64,000 nt of DNA from Stratiolaelaps scimitus. Lineage: Eukaryota; Arthropoda; Arachnida; Mesostigmata; Laelapidae. Below, one piece after another: positions 36,777-49,288 of the stretch. The notes beneath the pieces were generated by a model that was not told where the DNA came from, did no database searches, and worked only from the letters and a program-made list of their open reading frames with translations. The stretch lies in the NCBI GenBank assembly GCA_019614645.1, contig JABWDB010000006.1, forward strand, positions 5,146,001 through 5,210,000, read 5' to 3'. Position 1 is the first letter of the stretch; each line of letters opens with the position of its first letter. The position numbers were made by a program, and so were the translations under genes.

Positions 36777-37800
36777 ATCATGTCCAAGCTTCCTTCGCCG
36801 GATCATCTCGTTGGTTACCATCACCCATACACCCCTATAGATCCGAGCACACGTGCACATATAAGGGGCGACAAGGCGTCGAGATCAGGGAGGAAGTGCA
36901 CGAGGCGGTGGGGGGCAACTCCGACAAACGAGAGAAGAAGACTAAAACGAAGACGACGATGACAAGCGAATAAATTACACGGACCAAGTGGTAGTAGGGC
37001 AGTCTCGGCGGACCCATCTCGACAACGCACTTGTCCCCTCAGTTTCCTCCGCCAATAGCAGTGCTGGCACCACCAGCACTCCTACTCCACTGGAGCCATT
37101 TTACTCTGTTCTACTTCGTTCGCCTCGGCCTCGGACTTGCTTCGCATTGGCCTTGCTTTCGGCCTGTGTTGTCCTGGTAGAGGAAAGAACGGACGGACGT
37201 ACACCCGGCCGACCGACTAGGCGTAACGGGAGAGGCACGGCCATGCTGAAAGTGGAGCCGGCCGGCTAGAACAAGTAAGGCACAGTTTGCATCTGACTGC
37301 TGTGGCGTACCCGAACTCAGCCTCGGCACCCGTTGCACCGGCGGAGCCGGCGTCGCTTGTGCGGCGCGCTTCGTCAGCCGGCAGAGGCTACCACGGCAGG
37401 AAGCAAAGTCCTCAAAAGGTTTGCAAATGAATAGAATAGGCGGGTTTGCTAGCAGGCTGGCAGAGCGTCGTTCATCGTTGTTCTGTCGTCGCGCGGGTCA
37501 GCCGCGTCGGCTGTCGCGGACAGTGAAAGCCGTTGAGCGGGAGAGATGCTCGTACGTGTTGTAAGTGAGAAGCACGTACTAAGGGTGAGGTCTGAAGGTT
37601 TACGGGTGGGGATAGGATAGAGATGGAGAGAAATCTCGCGAACAGAAGAACGCTCTGGGGAACGGAAGGCATTCACGTCGAAGGTTTTGACCACCCGGCG
37701 GGAAGGGCCACATGATGAGTGCATAATAAAATAGTCCATAAGCGTACTCCTTCGCTCGTGAGGTCGACGACTCTTCATTGGCTTCAATCGTCATACTTAT
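36500..37800. other. GC-rich block with (CT)n tract, possible promoter or 5' region
   Basis: CpG-rich block containing an AG-rich tract near 36580-36600 and a (CT)n/(CTAT) tract at about 36737-36778. Many overlapping frames occur on both strands, as expected for such composition. The CT tract resembles GAGA-factor-type promoter sequence in arthropods (inference). No exon can be chosen. Confidence 0.3.
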
Positions 37801-40800
37801 TTTCAGCCTCGCTCATTCTAATTACGCTGAAGTCAAAGGTAAGCCGTCGTAGAAGACGCGAGTCTTACCCCAGCTGACTGAGTTCGATTGCCATGTTCTC
37901 AGGTGCTGCCATATGAGAGATATTCGCTTCAATTCGGTTCGCAACCACTTATATATTCGCCAAACAAATATAGCTTTGCCACGGGTACAGACTTTGTCAT
38001 TTTGCTGAGGACTCCACTCAACTACATACTTAATGAAAATCAGATAGCGAACTGAAAAGGGTCGGCAGTGGTGGGAAGTCGGTTGCACTCTGCCTATGTT
38101 GAATACCGTGTCGTAACCATCGAATCGTGGCCTTGCAAAACAAAGTATGCACAGTGTAGCTGATACATCGAACTGGGAGCAGGTGCCTGAAAAGTCTGTC
38201 GGCTTAAAGCTACACTCCATTCTACGTGGGACTATTGCAGAATAAATTTTGCGCAATTTGAATTGATCAGGCAGGATCACACAGGCACCTATGCCCCGCG
38301 CCCGATATCCCCATTACATCGAGTTAATGGACTGTATAGAAGAGATGGGCCACACGATACCGTGGGTGCGCATTGAAGGCTTTTTGCGGCACTGTCTTCT
38401 ACAGAGGCAGAACTTGTTATTAAATGCCCGGTAAAACTTTGTAAGCAGGGTTTGAGGAATCAAGGGCAAAAAATTGTAGAACTCGTCACGTTGTAGATCG
38501 ATGTTTTATAATAATGATAATAATAGCGATAATACAAGTGTCTGCGTTGTCGGTGTATGATGCGTATCGACGGAGACATACTGGCATTTTTCCATTTTAA
38601 ACGACACGACTTGGAAATGAAGAATAGTTTTAAGTCTGCTTAATTTGATACACTGACAAATGTCAACGGTGATTCTCGTCAGGTAGCTACTCTTCGCTGA
38701 GAGCATCTGGATATTACGTGTGATCGCGCTACAACGTTCGAAGATGGCTGCTGTCGAAACTCATTCATTAGACAGGTCGAGTGTGCACTCCGCGCATAGA
38801 AACGCCGTTGTGTTATGTGGAAATTGCCACTTCGAGACGGCCAACCAGAGATACGTTGGCAAACTTCCCTTTGACTGACCTCTTGTGCTGCGAAGGTTTA
38901 AACGACTGGGTGGGAATCGGGTCATGGTAAGGCATAATGCCGTAGGTCAAACGCTACGCCTAGCTAGTGAAAAGAACTGTGAAAAATATATCTGCGTTTA
39001 TTGAGCTGGGTTTTTCTAAAAGCGTTTATTGAGCGGGTCCGACAAAAGGGGAACACATTATACACAGCTTAGATAAATGATTGATATCTGACTGGTGGAT
39101 GTTTGGACACGCGCCAGTGAACACGACAATTTTCGACAATCCCGACTTGTTACCTTGACTACTAGCTTAGTGTAGATAAGTAACTGGTAAGTATAGTGTC
39201 ACCGTTGCAACAGACGCCATAATGAGACCTTCCGCTGTGGAAAAATGAGCCAAAAGTTAACACGTAAATGTTACTCACAGAAGACAGAAGCTGCTGACGA
39301 ACTCTTAAGACTAAATCGGATGGTTTACTAATTTGCAATGCTAATTTTAAATGCTAGAGATTGCACGAGCTGCCATCCAGTTTTGAATAGCGAGAAAGCC
39401 AAGGTCAAACATCAGCATTTTAATACTTTTGTTCAAAGGTGTCCCTGATATTGCTATTGGACGGTTGTTCCTTCAGCCTCACACCGAGGATCCATTCCGC
39501 CTCGGTTATATTTCTACTGTGAACTCTTCACACAGAGATTTCAGAGAGCCACCAGCTTCATTCCGTGGTATTCCGACGTTAGTGCACATTACACCCATGT
39601 TCAACGGCGGATTCCGCACGAACAAGCTACTTATGATTATAGTCGGCATATGATGAGATCGGCAATAGGGTTGGTATAAAATTATTTTTGAGTAAAGCCA
39701 AGATGTGTTAATTTGCTAGGATCCACTTTGTGGACCCTTCTCACTAATTCACGATTGCCTCGGCATCAATATCGCTCAGCATTGTCAAAACGGATAGGAA
39801 CATCGATCAGCGATACTGAACATTTTGTCCGACCTATCGTCCCAAACTAAAGTTCTTGTCGTCGTTATCTATGAGCTTTTTGGGTTTATCTATATACAAG
39901 TATGGTTCGAAAAAAAATCCGCAGCAGCAGCACCTTTAAGTACACTTGATAGTAAGATGATGCCTTAAGCAAACTCGTCCGTCTAACAGTGTTCGCGCGC
40001 GATGTTGCTAATAACGATATGCTCGAAGGCTTCCGCTCCTAGATAAGGAGGCCTGGGGTTCTTCCTGCTCTCCATTGGCTTCATTGAGTCGGCAGCCAGT
40101 TTTCGATCTTTACAAAACGAAAAATAATCTCGAGGGCGATAGTGTCGAGCAGTCTTCGTTTCGAGACGAAGATTCAATCGCGACATGATCAATATTAAGG
40201 GCCAGAGCTACATTAAATGACGCCATATATGACAGATACTTGAAAATCGTTGTTGCAACCTTCGCTCGTTCGATGGCGGTGGGTGTTTTTGCGGTGTAAA
40301 AAGAGATCGACTCTAGCGGTCCAAGCGGATTGAGTGACAGTTCACGTCCGCGTATTATTACGCAATACGTTGATCGCTTTTTGTAACCGAAGCCCGATTT
40401 ACGTGACGCAAGACGTACGTTCAGCAGATATAGAAGAATCTGCTGAGCGAAGAGTTATATGATATATATCATCTCAATGCAATTATGAGTTGGATGACAT
40501 ATCAGCAATCGTCAATTTGACCTGCTGTCCGTCGTATGCTTTTGTCGTTACGGTGCAAAAGGTAAAACTGGCAGCTTCTATCGTGTGATCGACGAACATT
40601 GTCCGACGACGATATCGACGATACATCCAAACCTACTGGCGGTGTACAACATTTACAATGAACACTACAAGAGGCGCATGCGCCGATAGTAGCAGTGGTC
40701 CTCATTAAACTCTATAGAAGATAGCCCTTCTCTTCACTTGCTGCCGACATGGCTTCATTGTATAAAACATATATATCATCGAGTGAATTGGATGAATGTG

Positions 40801-41760
40801 GGACAGGCTGACTCTGAGCAATTGCCATACTACGTCGTCTTGTGTCGTCACAGCTAACTCACTGGCGGCAAAGGGTCTTTCGATGAGCCTTCTGTTAAGC
40901 TTGTGAAGTAAAACAAACAATATTATTATTATTATTATGTTTACATAAAATAGTAATAATATCTTGACGAATTGCGCCATCTGAGCACTGCTCAGGTGTT
41001 TTGCAATAGCGCTATACAATCCAATATATAATGATAGTCAACAACGCAGACTTAACGCGTGAACCCATCGGCGTTCTCGATTCACAATCAGAAGAGCACT
41101 GTGTTGGTGCGTTCGGTTAGCAAGGATATACGTGTCAAACTCTATTTATACAAAACAATGTTTTATTTTGTGAAACGATTCGATATTATGTTAAATTGTA
41201 GGGATACGCCTTTGGGAGTATGTCCACCGAAGTTCTATTGCGGAATGAAACTTTGCGTGACAGATCTACAGTAGCTAAATTCATTGTATTCATTGCCGAA
41301 GCGTGCATTCAATGACGCATCGGTGAATACGGCGAATGAGTCACGGTAGCAACAGCGAACGCCGCCGTGTCAGCTGTACGTGTGTCTGTGTGTTGTGTGT
41401 GAGACAGCTCGACGACAGCTTTCGACAGGGACCCCGTGCCAAGCTGAGTGCTCGATGAAATGTCCATGTATGGAGCAGAAGCAACAATCAACGCTATGAG
41501 CTCGCGAATAATTAATATCTGTTAGCGGCAGGATCAAAGGGAAAGAATTCTCCTCCCCTAATGCTTTTGTCGGACGGTTAAATTGACTTACATGGGCATG
41601 CTGTCGTTGGATTCACAGCTGATGATGGTGAGAGCGTAACACTGCTGTCATCCTGCTCCTGAATGATTACACTTGAAATTTAGGGGTTTTTGCGGAAGGC
41701 TTTGTCCCAGCTCGATTACATCTCAATGATCTCGTAGCTGATAATCTCGAGTAGTCATTC
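37801..41760. other. Intergenic sequence
   Basis: The longest frame (152 codons, minus strand 37822-38280) has no recognised domain and no clear splice sites. The remainder is AT-rich with short microsatellites (ATT near 40920-40938). No gene supported. Confidence 0.35.
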
Positions 41761-41810
41761 AAGTGTGCGTATTCGATGTAAATCGCACCTGCCTGTTTGG
41801 CTTTCGAGGC

Positions 41811-41818
41811 TATAAAAT
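41811..41818 (+). promoter_or_regulatory. Candidate TATA box of the first P450 gene
   Basis: TATAAAAT in the context GGCTATAAAATAC, about 285 bases upstream of the P450 start codon. This would imply a 5'UTR of roughly 250 bases or a small upstream intron. It is the best match in the region, but there is no experimental support. Confidence 0.3.
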
Positions 41819-42098
41819 ACTTTCTCGATTCGCTGAACGTTATTCTGGTGGATGCTGGAAGTCAGAGAAGCGCGGAGCCACCTACCTACCGAGCTGTAAC
41901 GCCGAAACACTGTGACCGCTGTTGTCAATCTCTTGTGCGCAAGATCAACTGAAACCTTCGACGGGGCAGGGCAACCGTTGACCTCGTCGTTTTCCGCCAA
42001 TGTGTGTCCTACTCATCTGACGCTAATTCCCGTCCGAGTGTGCGTGTGTTGCGACGATTAAAGTTGTTTCAACTCAACGTTGTAACAACTCAGTTAAG

Positions 42099-45000
42099 AT
42101 GGATGCTTTAGCGACCCTCGTTTGGGACCACTTGAGCGCGCGAACTGTGGCTGTCCTCGTTGGCCTGTGGTGGACAACCCAATGGCTAATGTGGAAGGGC
42201 TACATCTTTGCCAACAAGAGCCGGACAACGCCTGGCATATACGGGTTGCCACTGCTCGGGACGGTTCCCTATTTCTTATTCAGCCGGCTGACTGTTCTGG
42301 AAAACATTGAACGATTCGCCGCCAAATATGGGCCGGTATTCAGGTAAAATTATGTTGGTTCTTTTCTCAGCAGCTAAATTAGACAAACAACGCGTAAATA
42401 TAGCGTATCGATAATGGGCAGTTTGCCAGCGTTCGAATGCACCAGCTAACTTTGCGTTCGATGGGATGCGACAATATATTTTTGACTTAAGTCGAACCAT
42501 TCACGATAGCCGTCCTTTTCAATTGAAGGGCAGCCTAATCCAAATACTTCTGATTGCTCGTGTTCCTTGTTGCGTTGACGACCGACCGCCGGCGTGTGCT
42601 ATTCCTCTGTTTCAATTTTTCGTTGAGTCCGAAGCCGACCCAGAGCTGCGCGGACTCTGAATCATAGAATCTAGAGTTCCATTGTTCACCAAACCTTTAA
42701 CTATTTATGAATAACAGTTAGAGAGTTCCGCTTGCCAGGCGAACGCTGCGAACGCGTTTCGAACTCTTAGCGAATGCGTCAGAGTAGACTGCCAGATCTC
42801 ATAACGAGAAAAACGAAAGTGAGGAATTCATACTATTATGTATGTCTGTCCTTCATACTCGTTTCCACTCTGAATTATTCATGACCTCTGCTGTGATTCA
42901 TAATATTACATATGAAATAGAATATATTTGGGCGCACTTATCGTGTTACACTCCGGCCCTCAAACAGGCTGTTTTCTTGACATTTACCACAACGCGACAT
43001 TGACCGCAGGCTTCGATTAGGACTGAGCACAATCACCCTCATTGTTGGAACAAAGGCTGTACGAGAGGGGATGTTGAGTGACGCGCTGCTTGGCAGACCC
43101 CGGGACACTTTCGGGGACGAGGAAATGTCGAAGGCGTTCGACTTCACCTGTGAGTTATCACACACCTCAACGACTCTCTAGTTCTATACTAGCGCCTTGA
43201 ATCGGGCTGAGTCAAGTACTCGTATTGCTATAACCGTACCTGATATGGCGTGTTTTATGTCCAAGGAGAGAGCCTTGAGCAAAGATACCATGCTGTCTAA
43301 ATAGTGTGAATTTTTTTGTGCATCCAAAAACTGGAAATTATAGCTGGGAATAACAGAAAAGCAGTGTTAGGTTTATTTTCGCTTGACAGCCATTTTGAAT
43401 AAGAGAGAGAGAAATAGAGAGAGAGGCGTAGTTGATGATACGAGGAAACTATTGCTAGTAGCTGAAAAAACTTCTTTCAGCTATCATCAACCTTGAGGGC
43501 GAGCTGTGGAAGAAACATAGACGCTTCTCCTTGATCACGCTGCGTGACCTCGGATTTGGAAAAACGGCCGTAATGGAAGAACGCGTTCAGGTAAAAAAAA
43601 ACAATGCAATGAATACAAAGATTCTGCAATCATGTCACAAACGACGAATCACCGTCAACAAGCGAATAAAGTAATCTCGGTGGTGGAGTGAATGGGAGTA
43701 AAAATGTATCGCTCAAAGTTGCTCGGATTTCACTGAGATTTCGTTACTACCAGGTGCGCCTATTAGCAAAAAATAGTGCAAGTAAAACACATTCGATAAA
43801 ATAAACGGAGATGCAATGACAAATGTCCATCAATGCAGGAGGAGATTCGCGAGCTGATATCGCAGATTGAAGCCAAAGAGGGTACCCCGTTCGACCTTCA
43901 GAACCTTCTTGTGGCATCAACGTCAAATAACATTGCATCGCTAGTGTTCGGCGAACGGCTTCCATTCGAACATCCGAAACGTAGGCAACTCGATAGACTA
44001 CTTACGGCCATCAATGAGGAGAACAGAAAGCTGGTTACGATTGTGGCAATTCCTATGCTCTTGAAGGTCTGTGGAAATTCTTATTCATCTATTATATATA
44101 TATATATAGAACAGGATCGTTATTTATATTTCTTTATATATCTCAGGTGTAGACACCGAATGACACTATTCAGCAAATGCAATCGTTTAGATTCGAAGAA
44201 CAACATTTCTCTTGGTCAATCCTACCACGTCCTTCATTCTGAGGACTGTCTGATGGACAAATGGATCAAATCTTAAATGACAAACCTAACGGCCTTAACA
44301 ACGACAGCGTAGTGAACAACCAGTGATACCGCTGTAAGAGAGTAACATAATCTCAATAGCGTATGTCATTCATTGACCTACTGTTTTTCTAGATTCTCTA
44401 CAAGCTCAATATTGATATCGGTCGCAAGTTAACCGATGTTATGAGGCAGTTCGGCGAAATCGTATCCGAGGAGGTGGCGGCTCACCGACGGAATATCGAC
44501 CGTGAAAATCCACGCGATTACATTGACCATTACCTTCTCGAGCAGGAAAATGACGACGACTTCACTGGTACGTCGTTGATTCGTTGCACGTTAATCCAAG
44601 TTCGACAAAAGTTAAACAAAGCCTAACATTGATAAGTATCATCTAAAGCAACTGTTACTATAAATATTATACGTTAGGCAGCAAGAATAACATATGCATA
44701 TATGCACTCACATTGATAAACGTTCATATATTGTTTACGTAATACATAAATAGTGTATGTATGCGTAATATATAATAGTGTATAAATACATATATAGTGT
44801 ACGTATGCGACATAACTGTCAGATGTATTCGTATATGTATTCTTGACTTTCAGATGTGCTGGCTGGTGGGAACGCAATGGCGTTTTTCCAAGGGGGCAGC
44901 TCTACTGTTAGGATGGCAATTGAGTACCTGTTTCATCTAATGGGACACTTTCCAGAGGTCCAACGGCGCGTGCAGGCTGAGATCGACGAGGTCACAGGCC

Positions 45001-47684
45001 GATCCCGAGAGGTGACCTGGGAGGATAGTAAACAGCTCGTCTACACGATGGCCGTTATTGCTGAAAGGCATCGATACTTCACCGTGGCGCCCTTAGGCGT
45101 TCAGCGAAGGTCTGTTCGAGAGTGCCTTCGTGTCATCACCTTCGCTTGTCGGTCTTTCGTGCCCTCTTCCCTTTGTTCGAAAGAAATATAATTTATGAAA
45201 TTTGATTTCAGAATTTCAACATGCATCGCTTGTGAATGAGAGCGGCAATGGCAAGCGGCGAAGTTCCACAGTTGAACACCAGCTTTGCCAGTATAGCTGT
45301 AAAGAAAGAACTCGGAAGGAATCATCTTATAGTCGGGCTTTCGTTGTGTTTATTCCTTACGCCAATGTATTGTGCGTCCACAGATGTGAATTGCAGATGG
45401 CCTAGCTAGCCAGCTCAATGCCTTGAGTACAACAGCATTTGTTGCCAATCTGGAGATGGCACTAATTTGATCGAAATCACCGCTGGGCCTAGACTCAAAG
45501 CTCGCAGATCTTGATCTAGAGAATGCATAACGGACATTTTTTTTACAGAAATACATAATAATTGTGTTAGACTTGAACATTTAATCATAACAGGTGGTCA
45601 AAGAAGTTTAGTCATTCGTTCATTCATTCGAAGTTGATTATTGAAACTGCAGTTGCACAATGCTTAAGTTCTCGCAAAAAAAATAAGATAAAAGGTGTAT
45701 ATATAACAAGGTCGGGATAATCTAACATCTAACGCGGTCAGGATAATGTGACAAAATGTAATTGTAAAAACCATGCGCACCACAATATAGTGCGGATATT
45801 AAGTCCCCATGAAACATATACAGTTTTAACTATTTTTTTTACACCGAACTATTATTTAGATATTGTACAGTTAATATATTCACATTTTAATCCCTCCCCG
45901 CTACAAACGTTTTCGCTTCACTTGCAAACGATTTAGCTGAAGTGAGTAAACGAAGCTCGCGAGGGGGCGAGCCCCGGTAGACGGTAGCCGGTAGACAGTA
46001 AGCCAGAGCCTGACGGCTAGACTCTTCGACGGTAAATGGCACCTTAAGGACGGTCGGACGACGGGTCGAGCACTTTAATGGTATTACATTTGCTGAAAAA
46101 ACAATGCATTTTGTCTGTATACCCATTCATAGGGCGCTCTATGCAACAAAGATTTGCGGCTACGATATTCCTGCCAAGGAATTTGTAATGTTCGATGTTG
46201 ACTCGGCTCATTTCGATCCGGAGAATTTCGCTGACCCGTACGAGTTCCGGCCAGAGCGGTTCATCAACGACGGAAAACTCGTCAACACAGAAAAGGTGAC
46301 TCTATAAGTTTCTATGAAGTATCGCGTAGCATTTTGTATTATTAAGTTGTTATTACATTATGTTGAGTGTGTACTAAGTCTTAATGACTTGCAGATCCGC
46401 CAATAAACCCCCACAGCTGAACGGTGACTTTTTGACAGTCGGGAATTCCCCCCCTAAGCGGTTACGGTAACCCCTACCTCATTTGAACATGCTGGCACAC
46501 AGTGCGAGTTTAACGTTTACTCCTTAAATTAAACGAGTCTCCGTTTAATCCTCTACCCATACAGCTAATTTAGTTTACTCCAAAGAAACTGCATACGCGC
46601 CGCATTTATACTACGACCGCCTTTGTTGTCTCGGTAAATCAGTAAACTCAGTATATCTGAGTATCTGACTGTGAACGCGGATAGCGAGAACATTTTTGTT
46701 AGTTGTGGCGGATCAACTAAGTTTTGTTTAGACATTAATTGATAAAGAATTGACTCAACTATAGGCAGCAATACGCTGGGAATATATGTATTTATGTTTC
46801 CCTGATACCCCCCTACGGGCGTGTACGCTTTAAGTTGTGCTCCGGTATTTTAAGCTATAACTGCTAAGAGTAGCCGTATAGTATGCAATTCAGTGTTATT
46901 ATGTTTTCTTCCAAAAAAATAGCACAGGCTATTAATTTCGGACGATCACACTAGTCTGCTGTACGCCGAGATTTACCGCTCAGCTGAGAGAGCGCTCAAG
47001 TTATACACTATATGTGGATGTATTTATCATTTCATTCTGCCGGGTCAGTGGTGCCTTAGACAAATAAAACAAAGGCGACTTTGTCAAATCCCAAACCAAA
47101 CGGTTTGGTCAGATGTTCTGATAAAAAGTGCCCCACCCTTTCTTCAAACACGCGTAGTTCCTTTGAAAGGAACTGTATAGCCTTCATGTGTATATACACA
47201 GAAAATCAGCTGAGGGTCAACTAAGAAAAAAAGCATATTCATGCAGGTACCTGCACTGAGTTTCTAAAGAGCACATACGGGCAGAGAGGTTCCAGTTCTC
47301 GCCAAGAAGATATCGGGCTCGCCACTTCATTTTGATACGCCCTTCCTGTACAACAGAATATCTATTCCGTCAATGCAATACATTTAATGAATTCAGCAAC
47401 TTAATGATTCAACTCATCAACACATCACTATCACTAACGAATATATCCACCTAATGTGATTCGCTCATTATCTTCTCGTGCAGGTTTGGTCGTTTTCCAT
47501 TGGAAAGCGAGCATGTCCCGGTGAGACTCTCGCCGTTCTTGAGGTGTTCCTCTACTTCGCGAACATCTTGCAGAATTTCACAGTTGAACCGGAGAAGCCC
47601 GGGGGTTCTGTTAAGATTCGGCAGGTGCGCAGCCTTATACCTGAGGTAGTCCGACAGAAGGTGCGGCTGATCAAGCGGGAGTAG
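42099..47684 (+). CDS. Cytochrome P450, CYP2 clan (first of three tandem paralogues), complete
   Basis: Eight exons: 42099-42343, 43010-43149, 43481-43590, 43839-44066, 44393-44567, 44854-45109, 46133-46295, 47484-47684. All introns are GT...AG, and the phases join to 505 codons plus stop, the usual P450 length. The N-terminus has a hydrophobic anchor (about residues 15-35) and a proline-rich hinge ([10 protein letters not shown]), so the product is probably microsomal. Residues 138-144 are WKKHRRF (helix C). ExxR is E370-R373 (ERHR), PERF is at 425-428, and the haem loop [11 protein letters not shown] places the ligand Cys at 450. The FSIGKRxCxGE form and WKxxRRFSLxxLR mark the CYP2 clan. 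The I-helix reads GGSST, with Ser in place of the usual acidic residue before Thr317. Family role: NADPH-dependent oxidation of small hydrophobic compounds (xenobiotics or hormones). The substrate is unknown. Confidence 0.95.
47206..47234 (+). mobile_element. SINE family 1 tail fragment in P450 intron 7
   Basis: CAGCTGAGGGTCAACTAAGA followed by an A-run closely matches the tail of the full SINE at 18573-18829. The 5' limit is unclear because preceding sequence is diverged. Its end coincides with the left edge of the segment duplicated at 48143. Confidence 0.55.
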
Positions 47685-47851
47685 GCATACGTAATGATCT
47701 CCCGGACGAAATGAGCTCCTTCGATTCGAGCAGTCTTTTGTCACGTTGGACGTGAGCTTATTCTAAACGGCAATTGAGGATTGTTCGTTTGCCAAAGCAT
47801 TGTCTCAGTAACGTAATACCAATTGCAATTTACAAAGTTATATTTATCTTA

Positions 47852-47857
47852 AATAAA
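47852..47857 (+). promoter_or_regulatory. Polyadenylation signal of the first P450 gene
   Basis: AATAAA about 170 bases after the stop codon, just beyond the segment shared with the decayed duplicate downstream. Likely the 3' processing signal. Confidence 0.45.
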
Positions 47858-48142
47858 TATACAAACCAAAATATATATGTTTCGTTACATTTAAGTTCAA
47901 TTCGATATTTCTTAAAGCGCTACCTCGTGAGGAACTCTGCAGTTACTTGGACTTCTAGGAATATACTTTTCTAAGTAGTTATTAAGAATAGTTTTGTACA
48001 GCTGGCATTGACGTATTGATTCAATTGATTTATCCAATTCTGCCACTTTGGTCGACTGTTGAAATGCTTTCTCAATTTAGTAGGCATCATATATACCAAG
48101 GATATCTTATATAAATAAAGTAAAGTCATCATATAAGCTAAA

Positions 48143-49288
48143 GCATATTCATGGAGGCACGTTCACTGAGCTTTTAGAGAGGCCGAGGGGTTTCAGTCCT
48201 CGCAAAATAAGATACAGGATCCGCCTCTCAATTTTTGTCCAAGAAAATTGCTTTCTCCTATGAGCCTTTTTGTTGCACAGATGCACATGCGTGGTTAATT
48301 ATACGCCTTTCCTATAATTATCGGACACATCCCTCAGCGTTAGTGCGATACATTTTCTCAACAAAGAACAACTCAGTGATTGAGATCAACACATTACTAT
48401 CACTAATACGTTAATCCACCTTAATATTTTGCATTGTCCTCTCGAGTAGGTTTGGCCGTTCTCAATTGGAAAACGTGCGTGTTGTCGAACGGGGGCTAAT
48501 CTTAGTAGAAAAGGTGTTTGTACTTACAGAAAAGATACTCGAATTTAGCGCATTCTACTCTGCCGTCTCCATCCGTCTTGAGCCGTCCATCGTTGTATAG
48601 TGAAACCGATCGAAGATCCCAATGGGAGGTTCCCGACGGCGGGCTGCTGTCGGCAGCTAAGCCGACGTTATTTTACTTTATCCACGTAACATCATGCACC
48701 ATTGTGTTGTTTATGAGCGTTTGCGTGGCACATTAACAGTCTGGTCTCACCAACCGGCGACTGCACCGAACAACTACTACAAGATTCTGATTTAGAACCA
48801 CCGATAACGCCTGCCGCTAGATCGATTAGCCCCACAGCGGTTGCAAACCATCGCTACGTACAAATAAACATGCTCTGAAGCAAACATTTATATAACATGA
48901 CAACATAGCATGGGTAATGCTCGCAAATGTGACAATAGAGTAGTAATAATTTGCGACACGTATCCTGACGAGACTCTCCCCATTCTTAGGTATTCATTTA
49001 CCTCGTGAATATCGTACAGAATTTCGCAGTGGAACAGAAAGGGCTGAAGGTTCTGTGCTAAACTTCGGCAGGTCCACTGCCTTTGCGTGAGACAGCGCAG
49101 AAAATTTACTACTGAGTCCGTTGCCTTATTCCGGCAGTGGTCCGACAGAAGGTGCGGCTGATCAAGCAGGACGTAATGATGTCGTGGACGAGATGAACGT
49201 CTACGACGTTAGATTATTCTAAACGGCAACTGAGGACAGTTTGTCCGCCAAAATATCGTCTCAGTAACGTAATACTAATTGCAATTTA
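48143..49288 (+). pseudogene. Decayed duplicate of P450 intron 7, exon 8 and 3'UTR
   Basis: A diverged copy of 47236-47832. The intron part aligns from AGCATATTCATG, and the acceptor CTCTCGAGTAG|GTTTGG is intact at 48449/48450. The haem-loop start is kept ([11 protein letters not shown]). After that codon about 475 bp of unrelated sequence is inserted (roughly 48482-48955). The rest of exon 8 then resumes (CGACAGAAGGTGCGGCTGAT), with frameshifts and a further insertion of about 43 bp, followed by matching 3'UTR ending GTCTCAGTAACGTAATACTA. As it stands it could encode only 33 residues from the acceptor (48450-48548). It is either a dead exon or, less likely, an alternative last exon of the gene upstream. 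Confidence 0.8.

Noticed and set aside
37822..38280. 152-codon minus-strand frame
   Set aside because: No domain, no supported splice sites or polyadenylation signal; length is possible by chance in 64 kb.
40705..41019. Small membrane protein on the minus strand
   Set aside because: Its hydrophobic segment comes from an ATT microsatellite.
44674..44877. Minus-strand Tyr/Ile/Thr-rich frame in P450 intron 5
   Set aside because: Microsatellite-like intron sequence antisense to a well-supported gene.
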